A stretch of DNA of 64,000 bases from Puccinia triticina (GCF_026914185.1 NC_070570.1:1922001-1986000); one strand, 5' to 3'. Positions 46,267 to 57,599 are shown, counted from the first letter of the stretch. Notes: a model not told the origin generated them from the sequence alone. Made by a program: numbers and translations.

Positions 46267-46404
46267 TATGTAAATTTTTGCAATGTAGAGGGTTGCGCGC
46301 GAGGGATTGCGAGGGGTGTCTACCCCCCCTACATAGGCTCAAAATGCCCTGTATTTGGACTATGTAGTAGGGGAGATGCAGTCGAATGTGGTGGACAGCC
46401 CCCA
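46267..46404. repeat. Right terminal inverted repeat of KDZ element
   Basis: Complement of 31615-31752. The inner end TATGTAAATTTTTGCAATGT is conserved. Confidence 0.8.
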
Positions 46405-46443
46405 GCGCGCCGCAAAAGCATTATGCAAAGGGGAGCATCAAAT

Positions 46444-46671
46444 TAGGGGGATTCAAAGTTGGCCATGCACGACTTGCATGCACTTTTTCAAGTTGATGTT
46501 CAATGCTTTTATTGAACACCAAATTCCAAAAAAACATTCAAGAAGGCTTAGGGGGTGTAGTGTAGCGTGGGTTGCATGCACTTTTTCAACTTGGTGTTCA
46601 AGAATGAACTTGAACACCGACTTTCAAAAAGTGCATGCAAGTTGCATCTGGCCAACTTTGAAACCCCCTAA
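46444..46671. mobile_element. 228-bp MITE, TA-flanked
   Basis: Left end TTAGGGGGATTCAAAGTTGG and right end CCAACTTTGAAACCCCCTA are complementary for about 22 bp, with further pairing inside (TTGCATGCACTTTTTCAA against AAAAAGTGCATGCAA). A TA at each edge fits a Tc1/mariner-type target. Confidence 0.7.
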
Positions 46672-47145
46672 TATCTCCTCTCAGACTGTGCAAGTGCCAC
46701 TGGCACAGCGCAGGCTTGAGACCGACCCCAGCGTCTGGAATTACAGGGCTAGGCCAGTCGAAAAATCCGGAATGCACTGTAAATACTCGTGCTCAACTTG
46801 GTGTTTTCATTATTTGCTCCCAGCTTCCTCTGAGAAACCCACGTTGATGGAATTGGCCAGTCATCTTCTTGTTTTTGTCTCTCCAGCCAAGCTTTGTGAG
46901 TGGATATATTGGGCGGACTGGGCGCAACCCTCAATATGACACGGCAATCTGTTAAAATGCACGCGGAACATGATCGAAGTTGGAATGCATACTACGATTA
47001 CATCAAAGTCTGTGATCTCCGACCGAACTGGATTGAGTGGTAGCCAGGTTATAAACTCCAGCATGACTTGAATTCTAAGAAGAGTACAGTATAGTATAAT
47101 ATGTTTTCTTGGCCACGCTGAGAAAAGAAGGAAGGTAAAAAGAAT
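46672..47145. other. Intergenic, no gene seen
   Basis: 3' flank of the complex I subunit gene. Nothing further is supported. Confidence 0.4.
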
Positions 47146-47762
47146 TCAAGATTTCTCATAAGTTGGCTTTTCCATTTTTGCTTCAGCTTCTTGTCTTGCC
47201 CAAGTGGTTATGCTATAGCAGGACATGTGCGTCGTCGTTGTCAAGGAGGGGGGAAATGCAGGGTCGGTTGAGCAATACAGTCAGAATGGTAGAGTAGATG
47301 ATGAAAAAAGACGCGGGACTCAACGATCGATCAGGCTTGTAGATTTGCATGATAATTCCGACGAAAGTGGTGCCCCAAAAGCCGATATACCAAATCAATT
47401 CCCAATCTTCTCGGACTCTTTTCTGGCCTGGTTTCAATGGCTTTTCGCCGAACAGCCAACCTGAGGGTTGATCTAAAAGAAATCGGGCCAATACAGTTGG
47501 TTGGTAAATAGTAAATAATATGCGTCAGTCAGTCTTCTACTTTCCTTTTTTTTCCCAAGAAGAGAGAGAGTTGAAAGAAGAAGGATACTAAACTGTAATG
47601 CGGTTCGCCCGAGCCGAACCTGACTAACGACGGCAATGATCCCGTGATGTGTTGCTGAAGGAGAGGGGTTCGATGGAGCCGAGGAGAGGCGGAGAGGCGG
47701 CTGAGAGAGGATGATTGATGGTTCAGCCTGTTCAAGATTCGAGGGATCTGGTGAGAAGCCAT
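47146..47762 (-). CDS. NADH:ubiquinone oxidoreductase ESSS/NDUFB11 subunit
   Basis: Exons 47762-47594, 47472-47325 and 47212-47146 (introns 121 and 112 bp) join in phase to give 127 residues, the normal size for this accessory subunit of mitochondrial complex I. The N-terminus is Arg/Ser/Leu-rich without acids, as in a mitochondrial presequence. The family signature follows: HYNQPSGWLFGEKPL, KRVREDWELIWYIGFWG, one transmembrane helix (GFWGTTFVGIIMQIY), KPDRS, then ITTWARQEAEAKME. The last exon was chosen because it restores the TWAxxEA end typical of the family, whereas reading through the second intron gives an unrelated tail. The protein acts in the membrane arm of complex I in the inner membrane. 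It is a housekeeping gene and looks intact. Confidence 0.88.
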
Positions 47763-48749
47763 GGTGTGAACGGTTAACCTGGCGTCGACTGTCGGGTGGT
47801 GATGTCTTTCTTGTCGGCCAAGGTCCGGATTCGACGAAAGGGGTTCTCTGAGAGAGGGCCAGGCCCTCCCCGCTGCCTCGCGTCAGGCCCCCGCCGAGCC
47901 CTTTCTAGGGCTTGACCACAGCCACTTGACAGCTCACCACCCCAATAACACTCCATAACAGGAACCACATGTGTTCAGTTTTTCCCCAATTAGGCGGAGA
48001 ATCGAAGAGCACCCCAGTACAATGTCGAACAGACCTGAACTGGTGTCAATTTGATTAGAATGCAGATGCAGCATCCCGCCATCATCCAGCAAGTGATCCG
48101 AACCATGTTGAAATTACTCATATATTCCAACAAACCATAGATATCTCTTGGCTTCATTGGTTCCGGGAGATTTTCGTTGGCTAATCTTTTCTTGCTTCAA
48201 TTCGCATATTGTGCGTTGGTTTCAAAGCCATAAAAAAGAGACCTTATGCGACCAATCCTTTTCATTTTAACCGTGTTGTAAGAGGCTCATGGTTTGAGCT
48301 TTGCGGAAAATACATAATCCAGATGGAAAACTTGCGCACGCAACATGAGTGCCCACATTTATGTGATTGAATGCACGGAAAAAACTTAGTTTTAAATTAT
48401 CTCCTTTCTTCATAAGTTTGATTAAAAGATGTATATAATAGAAGTGATGACGGCTCCTAAGTAAGTACAAAATGCTACCGTCTAGATACAAATGATAATT
48501 CCTAAATCAAAAATGAGAAGCCCTTGAGTAAATGGTCTTTAAAATGGTTCTGTAATCGAAAAAATTAAGGAAAGGAGCCGGGTGTGCAGGCTGTTCAGAA
48601 TAAGTAATATAAGCTATAATTGTATCTCAAAACTCGTCGTGCGATGGTAGGCGGTAATTGTACTAGTGTTGACGAATCACCTTGAGGGCCAATTTTTAGC
48701 GACCGCCATTTAGTCGGTCGGTAGATGTGGGGGGGGGAGGGGGAGGGTT
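47763..48749. other. Intergenic, no gene seen
   Basis: 5' flank of the NDUFB11-type gene and 3' flank of the zinc-finger gene. It includes a G-rich run at 48729-48747 near the latter's stop codon. Confidence 0.4.
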
Positions 48750-50462
48750 TTAAGAGAGTGCCTCGGTTTTTTTTCGTCTGCACGATCTACTCGAGTAAGC
48801 GGTTGGCTTGTGCTCATGTGTCTTTTTTATCCCTTTACTTTCTTCCTCTATTTGAAGTAACTTGGCTTTGAGTAACTTCGTATTTCTTCCGTGTGGGTTG
48901 GCGTGCGTTTTGAAATGCTGGGTCAAGTTGCTACAAACATTTTCATTAGATCAACCTTCTTGTCATCATTGTCGAGGGAGGAAGTTCAATAACTTACTCG
49001 GATCTACCAAAATATCTCTCACAAATCTCGCATTGAAAAGGCCTAACTTCGTCGTGAGTTGCCCAATGCCTCTTCAAATGTTCCAAGCGCTGAAACGTTT
49101 TACCGCAAGGCTCTTGAGCTTCCTTCGAGGTCCGAAGACAAAGGTATTTACCGTCGGCGGTCTTATCGACGGCATGATGATGATCAGACCCTCGCGATAG
49201 TGAACGACCAGATCTTTTGGAGCCGCTTGGAGCGCCATCACCTTTAGACAAAGTCCTTGTCGTGGATTTTTGAGTTCTAGATGACAAGAGCTTCCCCGTT
49301 GAGGCGACTCTTCTAGCTGGTGGAGGGGAATCGACAATCTTCTCCTCGCAGAAGATACCTTGTGACTCCCAATTTCCGGGCAAAAACGAGGCTTTTCCGT
49401 AATTGGCCGCATGACTTGATTCGATTCCTGAGTCCTTTGGTTTCTCGCTGGGAGGTTGAATGCACGTCAAGCTGGTAGGCTGGACATATCTTGTCGTAAA
49501 ACCCTCACTAGTTGAGAATGTTCGCGGTGGCGGGGGGTGTGATAGAGCAGCAGACCAGCAATTTTCTTGTGATATGATATCAGTCGGGATAGCGGGGTTC
49601 GCGGTAGCTGAACCGTTTAGTGGAAAGGGGAGGTCGAGTAGTGACTCTGGCAGGGGCTTGACAGCCTCCTGTGGCTCGAAGATACCATCGGACGGCTGTA
49701 TCAGGGATGAAGAAGTGTAGTGGAAGGGCGAGCTGTCGGTGGGGTGAGTGTCTGGAGTGCATTTCGGTGATGGATTCCACTCGACTCTAGTTTGATCAAA
49801 GTCGGAATAGAATGAAAATCCATGACTGGATCCGAGACGACAGCCATGGGATAAAGAGGAGGAGAGCTCAGTAACAGATGGTGAAAAGCCCATGTCATCG
49901 TCTGCCGTGCAGGGTCGTGACGATGAAGGGGACGCTAAAGCCTCGTAGCCAATGGTGGTGGACAACAGGAAGTTGGACGATGACTTGTTGCACTATGTAT
50001 CCAGTTACACAGTTCAGTTGCACGGCCAACATATTCATCACCAGAGAAAATAAACAGACCTTCCGATAAGCATCATAAATGGCCCCATCCTCGAAGTTGA
50101 ATGTGGTGCCCTCCGACGCTTTACAAGATTGATCCACCTGTGGTAAAGCCAATGAAAGGGAATAGATGTTGGGCATCATTTGACTTGGATCATCGCGGAG
50201 AGGGAGGATGACTTCATGGGGGCCTGCAGATTTTCCCCAAATGTGAGTGTTAATGGCGATAAAGATTTCCTTGCTAGCTCAACTTACCAGAATGAGTATC
50301 GAATCCAGTTGAGTAGAAATCTGACATATCATCCACGCCTGCAAGTTTTGCCGCCGAACTCTCGTAAGATAGCAAGCCCGGCGTCAGGTCAAGCCAGCTA
50401 TCAGGAGAAAACTGTGGTGAGTTACCGTCTCCTAGTGGTACTAGATGGGTAGAAGGCGACAT
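48750..50462 (-). CDS. C2H2 zinc-finger transcription factor
   Basis: Exons 50462-50288, 50223-50060, 49983-48998 and 48930-48750 join with matching phases into 501 residues. Most of the protein is Ser/Pro-rich and probably disordered. The DNA-binding part is near the C-terminus: finger 1 ends CGKTFQRLEHLKRHWATH and finger 2 is CEICERYFGRSDNLTQHFKTH, linked by DEVRPFQ. The last intron splits the GRSD codons of finger 2, and only the spliced form has both zinc-binding histidines. Finger 1 has ten residues (LRTSKEAQEP) between its two cysteines where two to four are usual. The linked RLEHLKRH / GRSDNLTQH pair is typical of fungal regulators acting in development or stress, but no precise orthologue can be named. 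The region preceding the fingers is basic and may be a nuclear signal. Confidence 0.85.
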
Positions 50463-52229
50463 CTTTCCAAACAAAAAGGTAAACAAAGGAAAGAGGTATT
50501 GTAAAGATTGTGTGTTATCTTTCCTGAGGAAAGAAGCAACAGGGGTTTTTTTGTATGCGACTTTTGTGTGCAAGTTGAAGTAATGGCGAAGAGGAAGATT
50601 TGCTGGTTCTGCAGCTAGCTGATCGGCAAGCCAAGAACCAAAGCAGTCAAATATATAAGTAGCATGATCCTTCCTCGGAGTCGACGGTGTTCAAGGTATG
50701 CAAGTAGTACACTACTACGTACCTTCTTGTTGAACACGCGTAGAGCACACAAATTATTACCCGATATATGCAGAAAAGGGAAACATCATCAGATGGCCGA
50801 TGGTTAGCCTTTCTCGAAGAATATTACATGCACCTGGTTGGCTGGCTCTACATACCTCGCCTTTCGGTTCACTCTACATAGTCATCTCACGACAGCCTGA
50901 GTTGCATTCCGCGCCACAGACGGTTGGGCCTTTCTACGAGACTATACTTAGCTCTTAGTAGAAAGAGTAGAAAAACCCTCACCATCTGTGGTGTGGAATG
51001 CGTGTCTGAATAGGTCTGAATGTATCCTCTACGAGATCATGCGCAACCATCAGCTACTAAAACTAGCATACATGAGTAACTAACGCAGCAACGACTGTGA
51101 GGGGGGATAAAGCGTTGCTCGTCGGTAGATTTTTGTTTGCCAACAAGCAGCTATGTACGTGAAATAGGCTAACAATGCATGAAAGGCACATAATGATTTG
51201 AGTGCCAAAGTCATGACGGAGCCGAGCTGGGAGGAATCCCTCCCGGTCAATATGAGGCTTGTATGTATGCAAAGTCTTGTTGACCGGGAACAATGTCTCC
51301 CAGCCGGCGAGGTTGTGCAATCTCATCGACCCGGACTGTACGACCTCGCCGACTGGGAGCATTGCATTCTGGTCACCGAGAGTTAACAGTTTGATGACCG
51401 GGAGGAATGCATCTCGGTGAACGCTAGCTGTACCTACCAGTCGCTAGCTCGCTCCGCCTTAGTTCTCACTCACATGAAGCTAAGTTGTAGGCTGACCGTT
51501 GGCCTCAACCATTGCCGCAGCTCATCTTTTGTTCAATAGGCATTCAATCTTACTGATTATTGTCTACCAGCGAGCCAAAATAGCCATTCATGCATCTGGG
51601 GTGGGTACCTTTTGTCAGCTGGCTACAAAGCACGAGCCATCATGACATTAATATGAATAAAATAGCAAAACACAATCATCTATAAAACTAAATAGTAAGG
51701 CCCTCTTTGGACACACCGTTGTGTCGGCACATTTATGACATGCAACCCAAAGTTTCGTGAACAGCTTTTTAAAAAGTGTAGCAGTTGCCTAACTTAACCA
51801 AGTCCCTCTATTGGAGGCTATTCACCGTCCCGCAGGGACCCTCCTTTGCAGCTCGCTTCGCTCCCCTAAGGAGGGAATTAGCTAAGTTAGAGAAGTTGCT
51901 CTGATTGCCAAGGAACACCCAAATGTGTGGACAAATTTTATTTTTATGAGGACAAGAAAAATTCCCTCTGTTGGCCAACAGAAAAAAATGATAATTTCAT
52001 GTTTTTTTTTTTTTTTTCATTTTTAGTGCGCGAAGCGCTTTGAGCTACCGCGCACTGTGGCCGGGACATCAAGTGGATAACCCCTGCAGTGCGCAACAAG
52101 TTATTCACAGTGCGCGAAGTACATCCGCTATGATAATGAATCAGAGGTTTTCTAAGAAACGCCACATACATCTGAGTAAAAAGGAAAGATAAAATAGTTT
52201 AAGACATGCTGTGGATCGCCATATTAGGC
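50463..52229. other. Intergenic; inverted and degenerate repeats
   Basis: 50885-51010 and 51210-51420 contain loose inverted or tandem strings (GAATGCATTC(T/C), GACCGGGA). 51700-51945 is an imperfect foldback: AGTTGCCTAACTTA and CTAAGTTAGAGAAGTTGC face each other across a CCCTCC...GGAGGG core. 52025-52125 carries GTGCGCGAAG termini like the foldback at 1690. No gene is supported. Confidence 0.45.
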
Positions 52230-53559
52230 TCAAGGTGCACGTTCTCCACGATGGCCTCGATGGGGCGAGCCACGCCGATGGGACCTTGACGAGTCCTCGT
52301 CACGGCGATGTGGGCGTGGCGAAGGAGAGGCCCTTCGTTGGGACCGTCGAGAGGGGGGAGAACGAGATCGATAGCGAGAACGAGAAGGAGAGCGAGACCG
52401 ATGACGAGAACGCGAAGGGGAACGAGAACGTCTGGAGCTTGTAGCAGTTCCTTTCTGGGTTGGTGCGTCGCGCCGCCGGGTACGAGAACGAGAGCGAGAC
52501 CTCTCGCGTCTCCTAGTAGACGATGGCTCTCTAATTGCGCTATCTGAGGCTCTGGCCCCGCCGCGACTCCCCCATCCTGAATCTCTGCCACGAGGGGGGA
52601 CGAAGTTGCCTCGGGGAGCATAGCCACTCGGACCATCATCTCTTGATCCATTTCTTTGCGAGTTATCATAGCCGTAGTAACCACCTCGACCATTTCCTTG
52701 GCTTCGTTCACGACGTCGGATTTCTGCCAGCTTGCGCTCTTTTTCTTCCTCCAGCTCTTGCCGTCGTTTGATCGCAGCTTGGGCCTCGAGATCCGCTTCC
52801 TCTTTCTTGCGCATCTCTTCTTTCTTTTGCTCGATAAACAAGGCAGGGACTTTGAGGGGTGACTGCTGAGCAGAGATTAGTAGCGCCCAGAGTTCTGCCA
52901 TGAACGGTCCAGTCTTCGACTCCAAAAACCCGGTCAGATTTATTTGCATTTTTTTGGGATCGACGATCTGAAAAACGGAAAGAACATTTCAGTTTCAACC
53001 TATATGGAAACATAGTTAGATGTCGAAGATTCCTCAGCAAAAAGAAAAAATGATAGCAAAATCGAAGCAATTACGGGACTGGTGGGATCATCTAGCAAGC
53101 CATTAACATATTCGACCACTACTTCGTCTTCGAAGCCGAGTAACTCCATTATTTTGTCTGTGATCCACGGTCTCATGACCGAAAGCTCCACCTTCCGCAT
53201 GTCGACCTAGAAACTCGATGTGCGATCAGCTCTTGATCAATCTTAGTAGCAGGAGAATCGAGATAGAGCAGGTATTGTGCTACATACTTTCTGGTCTAGT
53301 TCTTTGGGAAAGTTGATCGACTTGAGAAGGGATTTCTCCTTGTCTTTGAACCGAGTATCCTGAAGAATTAGATCAAAGCAATTGCATCATGATGGCTCAG
53401 CAAAAAGAGAATTGTCAGGCTTGTGGGAAAGGGGTGAGCTCACTTGTTCGCTTGATGTGCCTTTGAAGAACCCTGTAAATTATCAAGAAGAAACAAGGAG
53501 AATTTTTCAGATCCAAGGGCGAGAAAATCTGTTCGATCGCGCTTACCTGCATCGCCCAT
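52230..53559 (-). CDS. PWI-domain SR splicing coactivator (SRm160/SRRM1 type)
   Basis: Five exons: 53559-53547, 53472-53444, 53359-53288, 53206-53075, 52967-52230. All phases agree, giving 327 residues. The first exon is only 13 nt (MGDA plus one base) and was chosen because it yields the conserved start MGDAGFFKGTSSEQDTRFKD of the SRm160 family. The PWI domain follows: FPKELDQKVDMRKVELSVMRPWITDKIMELLG, then EDEVVVEYVNGLL, NLTGFL and FMAELWALLISAQ. PWI domains bind nucleic acid. A Glu/Lys-rich helix follows, then an RGG/Gly-rich stretch and a C-terminal RS domain. The known role is as a nuclear coactivator bridging exon-bound SR proteins and snRNPs and in mRNA 3' processing. It is shorter than animal SRRM1, as is common in fungi. 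An hAT insertion sits 220 bp upstream of the start. Confidence 0.92.
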
Positions 53560-53779
53560 TGCTGAGTGAAGTACCAAAATCACGTTGGAAGAGAGGATAA
53601 GGGAGGATGCCGAAGTTGGTCAACCGGTCAAGCTGAAATCGACCCTTGGACACCGATTTCACAGCACATTTCACAAGATTTCCTGGGGTGACAACACTGC
53701 GCGGGGTAAAAACGAGTGACACCCCAGGTTCGCCTGAGGTTCACGGAGGATGCACATCACTCGTTCATCAGCTCACCTT

Positions 53780-54798
53780 TAAGGCTGTAACCCGGGGTTC
53801 GGGTCGGGGCATGAGGCTCAGCCCGCACCCTGAACCCCGAACTTCCCGAAGTATGCCCCGAGCCCCGAGGCATACCAGCCATTTTTCATGATGTCCGATG
53901 GGCCCCTGGCCCGGCTGGCCTTCAGAAGGATTCGCCACTCAGTCAGCAACGTCGGACAGTCTGTCATGCCGCCAAAGCGCAAGGAACCCGATTGCTCCCC
54001 ACCTCCTAATCGAAATTCACGAAATTCCAAGTCGGCAAAAGTGGTTGAAATTGACGATGAAGAAGAACGCATAATCAATGTCTCCAATAGCGATGGCGAA
54101 GCTACCACCAGCAGTCAGATGTTGAAGAGAAGTTGGGTCTGGAACCACTTCATCAAGTCTTCCGAAAATGTCGTCATCTGTCAAGTTGTCCAGAAAACCG
54201 GGCGAATCTGTGGGGCTAAGTTGAAGAGAGATAAGACCTGAAATTCAAGCCAAGATATCTCGCTATTTGAATGAAGATCCTGAAACCGAAGGAATCAAGA
54301 TACTCGACTACTGGCATACACGACAAAAAACTTACCTCCAGTTGGCGTTGATGGCGCGACGCTTCCTCGCTATTCCTGCAACAAGCTGCTCCTCCAAGCG
54401 CGTGTTTTCAAAAGGCCAACACATCATTTCTTGGCAGCGATCTGCCTTGGCACCAAGCAGCATTGAGCAGCTTTTGTGCATCAAGGACTGGTATCAGGCC
54501 TTTGGTGGGCCTTTATAGCCACTTTTATCGCTCATCTTGTCTCCTTTTCACTCATATAAACACAAACTACATTGTATATAGACACCCGATGGCCAATACT
54601 CTGCATACACGACTACAAGCAGCCCAATAAAAACTTAAAAACCTCAATCATGTGCCATTTCCGCATGCTCCCCCCCCCTCCAGCATATTCATCATGCCCC
54701 GGGGTTTGGGGCATGGCCAGAGTCCGTCCCGAACCCTGGACCCCGGGGCTCAAACCCCGGGGCATGGGTTCGGGACATGGGTTTGGGTTACAGCCTTA
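53780..54798 (+). mobile_element. Internally deleted hAT transposon with exact TSD
   Basis: Ends TAAGGCTGTAACCCGGGGTT and GGTTTGGGTTACAGCCTTA are complementary at the termini, and CTCACCTT is duplicated exactly on both sides (53772-53779, 54799-54806). Sub-terminal GGGGTTCGGG / CCCCGGGGC repeats fill the first and last ~100 bp. It lies just upstream of the SRm160-type gene and could affect its promoter. Confidence 0.9.
53888..54518 (+). pseudogene. hAT transposase remnant (BED finger + C-terminal dimerisation)
   Basis: The 5' frame (about 53888-54241) has a basic and acidic N-terminus and a BED-finger start (SWVWNHFIKSSENVVICQVV followed by CGAKL), then stops. The 3' frame (54267-54518) begins LDYWHTRQKTYLQLALMA and continues with FLAIPATSCSSKRVFSKG, the C-terminal hAT dimerisation region. 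The catalytic RNase-H-like middle is absent, so the coding region is a deletion derivative. Confidence 0.85.
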
Positions 54799-54960
54799 CT
54801 CACCTTGCATCCTCGGTCAACAAAGAGAGCCTCAACTAAGTCTACTGTATGGGAAAATCCAGGTTTGGGATACATGCAGAAACTGTTTTTTTTTTTCAGC
54901 TGAACCCAGAATTAGATATGTCTTGCATCAGTTATGGTATTCAAAATTGCATAAGATTTT

Positions 54961-55063
54961 TTTACATGAAATCATAAACTGCAATTTTGGCTGGGAGATG
55001 TCAGTTTAATTTTATGCACCCTGACATCTCCCAGCCAAAATTGGCTTTATGATTTTATGTAAA
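54961..55063. mobile_element. 103-bp foldback MITE
   Basis: GCAATTTTGGCTGGGAGATG is mirrored by CATCTCCCAGCCAAAATTGG, with outer TTTACATGAAATCATAAA / TTTATGATTTTATGTAAA also pairing. Confidence 0.7.
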
Positions 55064-55748
55064 CAGTGACATATGTATGCACTTTTGTCCTTAGGGTAAA
55101 GCTAGTTGAAAAGGGTGAAAGTGCTAGCAGATGATTTTTGAAGATTCTTGTGGTTTCTATTGAAACCAGTTGCAACAGGTTTCAACCTCATGCAACCCTG
55201 TACAGTGGGTAGACTGAAGTTTTATCCATTTTTCTAAGGAGAGAGAGGCAACTTGGCAAGGAGTTCTAGCAGGACTTCATTTTATTTTCTAAACCAGAAA
55301 AATGGTGGAAACTTCTGTCTTATTGTGAGCAATAGCATGGACCCTGCAGTGCAGGCTCTCATGTACATACCTAAAATTTAAATGTCATAGACCACACCCT
55401 CATTGAGAGTCTAGAGATCCAAGCTCCTTCCTCATCCTGCAATATCTACCAACTTAGGATCCAGAACCCCCAGACTCCATCTTTCTCTCCACAGATCAGA
55501 CCATAACATATTGCATGATCTACATCACCAAGACAAAGAAATCTAATCAAAAAGGACACCAGAAACCAGATTACTCTGCTTCCAAGGGCAACAATGGTTT
55601 GCTACATTACACTATATTATCTGGGTCTCCCAGTAGTACAATTATTTGAGTGACTGCCCCACTACTTTACTGCTACCTGTATCAGGGAGTTTTAACTTTA
55701 AGAAGTAGGGTAACTTCAGGGGTCATTGATACCCCTGGAAACCAGATA
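55064..55748. other. No gene; dispersed repeat at 55330-55510
   Basis: 55330-55510 resembles 12885-13020 (shared TCATGTACATA and GAGATCC...CTTCCTCATCCTG order), a dispersed unclassified repeat. Confidence 0.4.
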
Positions 55749-55883
55749 CACTGGGAAAAAAAAAACTCAAGAAACTGCTGCAAGTTGACATGCAATATCA
55801 CAAAGGCACCTTTGTAATAATGCATGTCAACTGGCAGCGGTTTCTTAAGTTTTTTTTCTTTTTCTTTTTTTTTTTTCACAGTG
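55749..55883. mobile_element. 135-bp foldback MITE, CACTG ends
   Basis: It starts CACTGGGAAAAAAAAA and ends TTTTTTTTCACAGTG. Inside, GCAAGTTGACATGCA pairs with TGCATGTCAACTGGC. Confidence 0.7.
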
Positions 55884-56027
55884 GAAGTGTTGTGCATACT
55901 ACTAACTAGCCCAAGAGTGTTAGCTTGTCTTCCAGGGCTGAAACATGATTTTTTTATCCAGGATAAAATGGTATGGGTTGATTCAAGTGTGAAACAGGCT
56001 CAAACAGCCCTAACCTTGTGAGAGAAT

Positions 56028-56379
56028 GAGATGGCACTTTGCACCTGGGTACCCGGGGCGGGTGCAGGTACCTGCCCAAATTTTCACAAAATTCAGACAC
56101 CAGCACCTGCTGGCGGGTACCTGCAACGCCAGACAGGTACCTGCCTACAGGCAACAGGTGCCTGCCACACCAGACAGGTACCCACCTACAGGCAACAGGT
56201 GCCTGCCAACTGGTACCCAGTGCCATCCCTACCCTGTAGGGATGGCACTTTGCATGCAGGTCCCTGTGGCGGGTGTGGGTACCTGCCTGAAATTTTACTG
56301 ATATTGGACACCCACACCCGCACCTGGCACCCGTTTCCGGGTACCTGCTCCTGAAAGCAGGTACCTGATGCCATCCCTA
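56028..56379. mobile_element. Two adjacent hAT-type MITEs (TAGGGATGGCA ends)
   Basis: Unit 2 (56237-56379) runs TAGGGATGGCACTTTGCATG...CTGATGCCATCCCTA. Unit 1 (about 56028-56231) has the same GATGGCACTTTGCA start and TGCCATCCCTA end. Both are filled with GGTACC(T/C)GCC repeats. The YAGGGATG-type terminus is typical of hAT elements. Confidence 0.65.
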
Positions 56380-56385
56380 TTCAGA

Positions 56386-57599
56386 GAGATCCCCCTTTCT
56401 CAAGCCTTATGTGGCGTTGGGATAACATCCCTCTGATGGGGGTTTTCTCTGAGGCAGGGAAAGTGTAGAAGTCATTGCTGTTGTCCAAAAAAATGACTTT
56501 ACATTATTTTTAAAAATTTGTGATGCATTCCGTAGTGTAACACAAAAATAATTTCCTACCATCCCAATAGTGTAGTTGCAATTAAAAATCAGCAAAAATG
56601 TGCACCAATAATTTATTGCACAAAAATTACACATAAGGTAGCAATAGAGACCCAAAATTTGTGGTTTTACCATTGTGAAGTTTTGATTTGAATTACTGTA
56701 GATTTAGAGCCAGACTGGAGAAACAAGATCAGAACAGTGAAGAAGGGGAAGATGACATGAGAGAAGAAAAGAAGAGAGAATTACCACCACAAAAGAAATA
56801 AGATTCTGAGACAACCAAAGACAGGAGAGAGGAGACACGGAACAATGATACTGGACACTGGAAAAGATAGGGAAAGAAGGAAAAGATAGGAGATTAGCCG
56901 AGGAAGGGATGTTCCGAGGTGATTGCCGTTCTTTTCTCACCAAATTGGAGAGAAGAGCCAATTGAGAATTTGAGAGAACTCAAGCGATGTCAAGCAGGAA
57001 GGAGTTTGAGTCTTGAGCGATGTCGAGACGAATTGAGAGTTGAGTCTGATCGAAGTCAAGACGAGGGAGAGAGGCAAAGGAGAGAGTTGGATGGGAAAAG
57101 GAAAGGGAGACAAGGTCGAGATGAGAAGGGATCAGGAAGGGAGCAGAAGCCCGGGAGGATCTTCTGAGAGTAGATTCTGCTCCTGACTCAGTGCTTTCAC
57201 ATAGCTGTCACAACATGTGCAGCGGAAACTAGCGGAAACTCAACAACCATTACACTCCTGCTACAAGTGTAGTCACCCATTTTAGCCATAACCTTGAAGA
57301 TACCAACTAAAAAACCTTGTCTATCATTACATTGCACCTCTCCAACCCCATCATCCACTCTCCAACTCTAGAGCAGACCTCAAAGATCAGAACATTGAAG
57401 CCAAACCCCTGAAGCCAACAGAAAATCAGAACCTAAACTGATTTGACTCTGGAAAACAAACCCATCCAAACCCATGAAAAATTTTCCATCCCCGATCTGC
57501 CCCTAAATCCTAAGTCTCCAACCCAAAATCACTCCTCACACCATAATGGTAGCCAAACTAGCGTAGATGCAATATCAATTGGCAGAGGTGACATGGATG
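56386..57599. other. No gene; probable 5' flank of a gypsy relic
   Basis: 56900-57170 is purine-rich (GAGA-type) low-complexity sequence and 57180-57600 is AC-rich. A leader or LTR of the gag relic could lie here but I could not define its ends. Confidence 0.35.

Larger units (their letters stand above)
31615..46404 (+). mobile_element. KDZ-superfamily DNA transposon, 14.8 kb with nested insertions
   Basis: Inverted repeats of about 138 bp bound the unit: 31615-31752 on the left and 46267-46404 on the right, very similar throughout (shared GCATCTCCCCTACTACATAG, GGGCATTTTGAGCCTATGTA and the inner end CTACATTGCAAAAATTTACA). Inside are a KDZ transposase read rightwards and an HMG-box-like gene read leftwards, so the two genes converge. 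About 6.1 kb of the length is later insertion (34046-40176), and 41805-43246 and the SINE near 43.7 kb are further additions. KDZ (Kyakuja-Dileera-Zisupton) elements with CxC cysteine clusters are known from basidiomycetes. No clear target-site duplication was found outside the repeats. Confidence 0.8.

Noticed and set aside
31600..46420. Target-site duplication for the KDZ element
   Set aside because: Flanks beyond the inverted repeats (…AAGTCACC and CGCGCCGC…) do not match at any reasonable boundary.
47213..47324. Read-through C-terminus of the NDUFB11-type gene
   Set aside because: The tail SPASFFIIYSTILTVLL is unlike the family, whereas splicing to 47212 restores the TWARQEAEAK end in phase.
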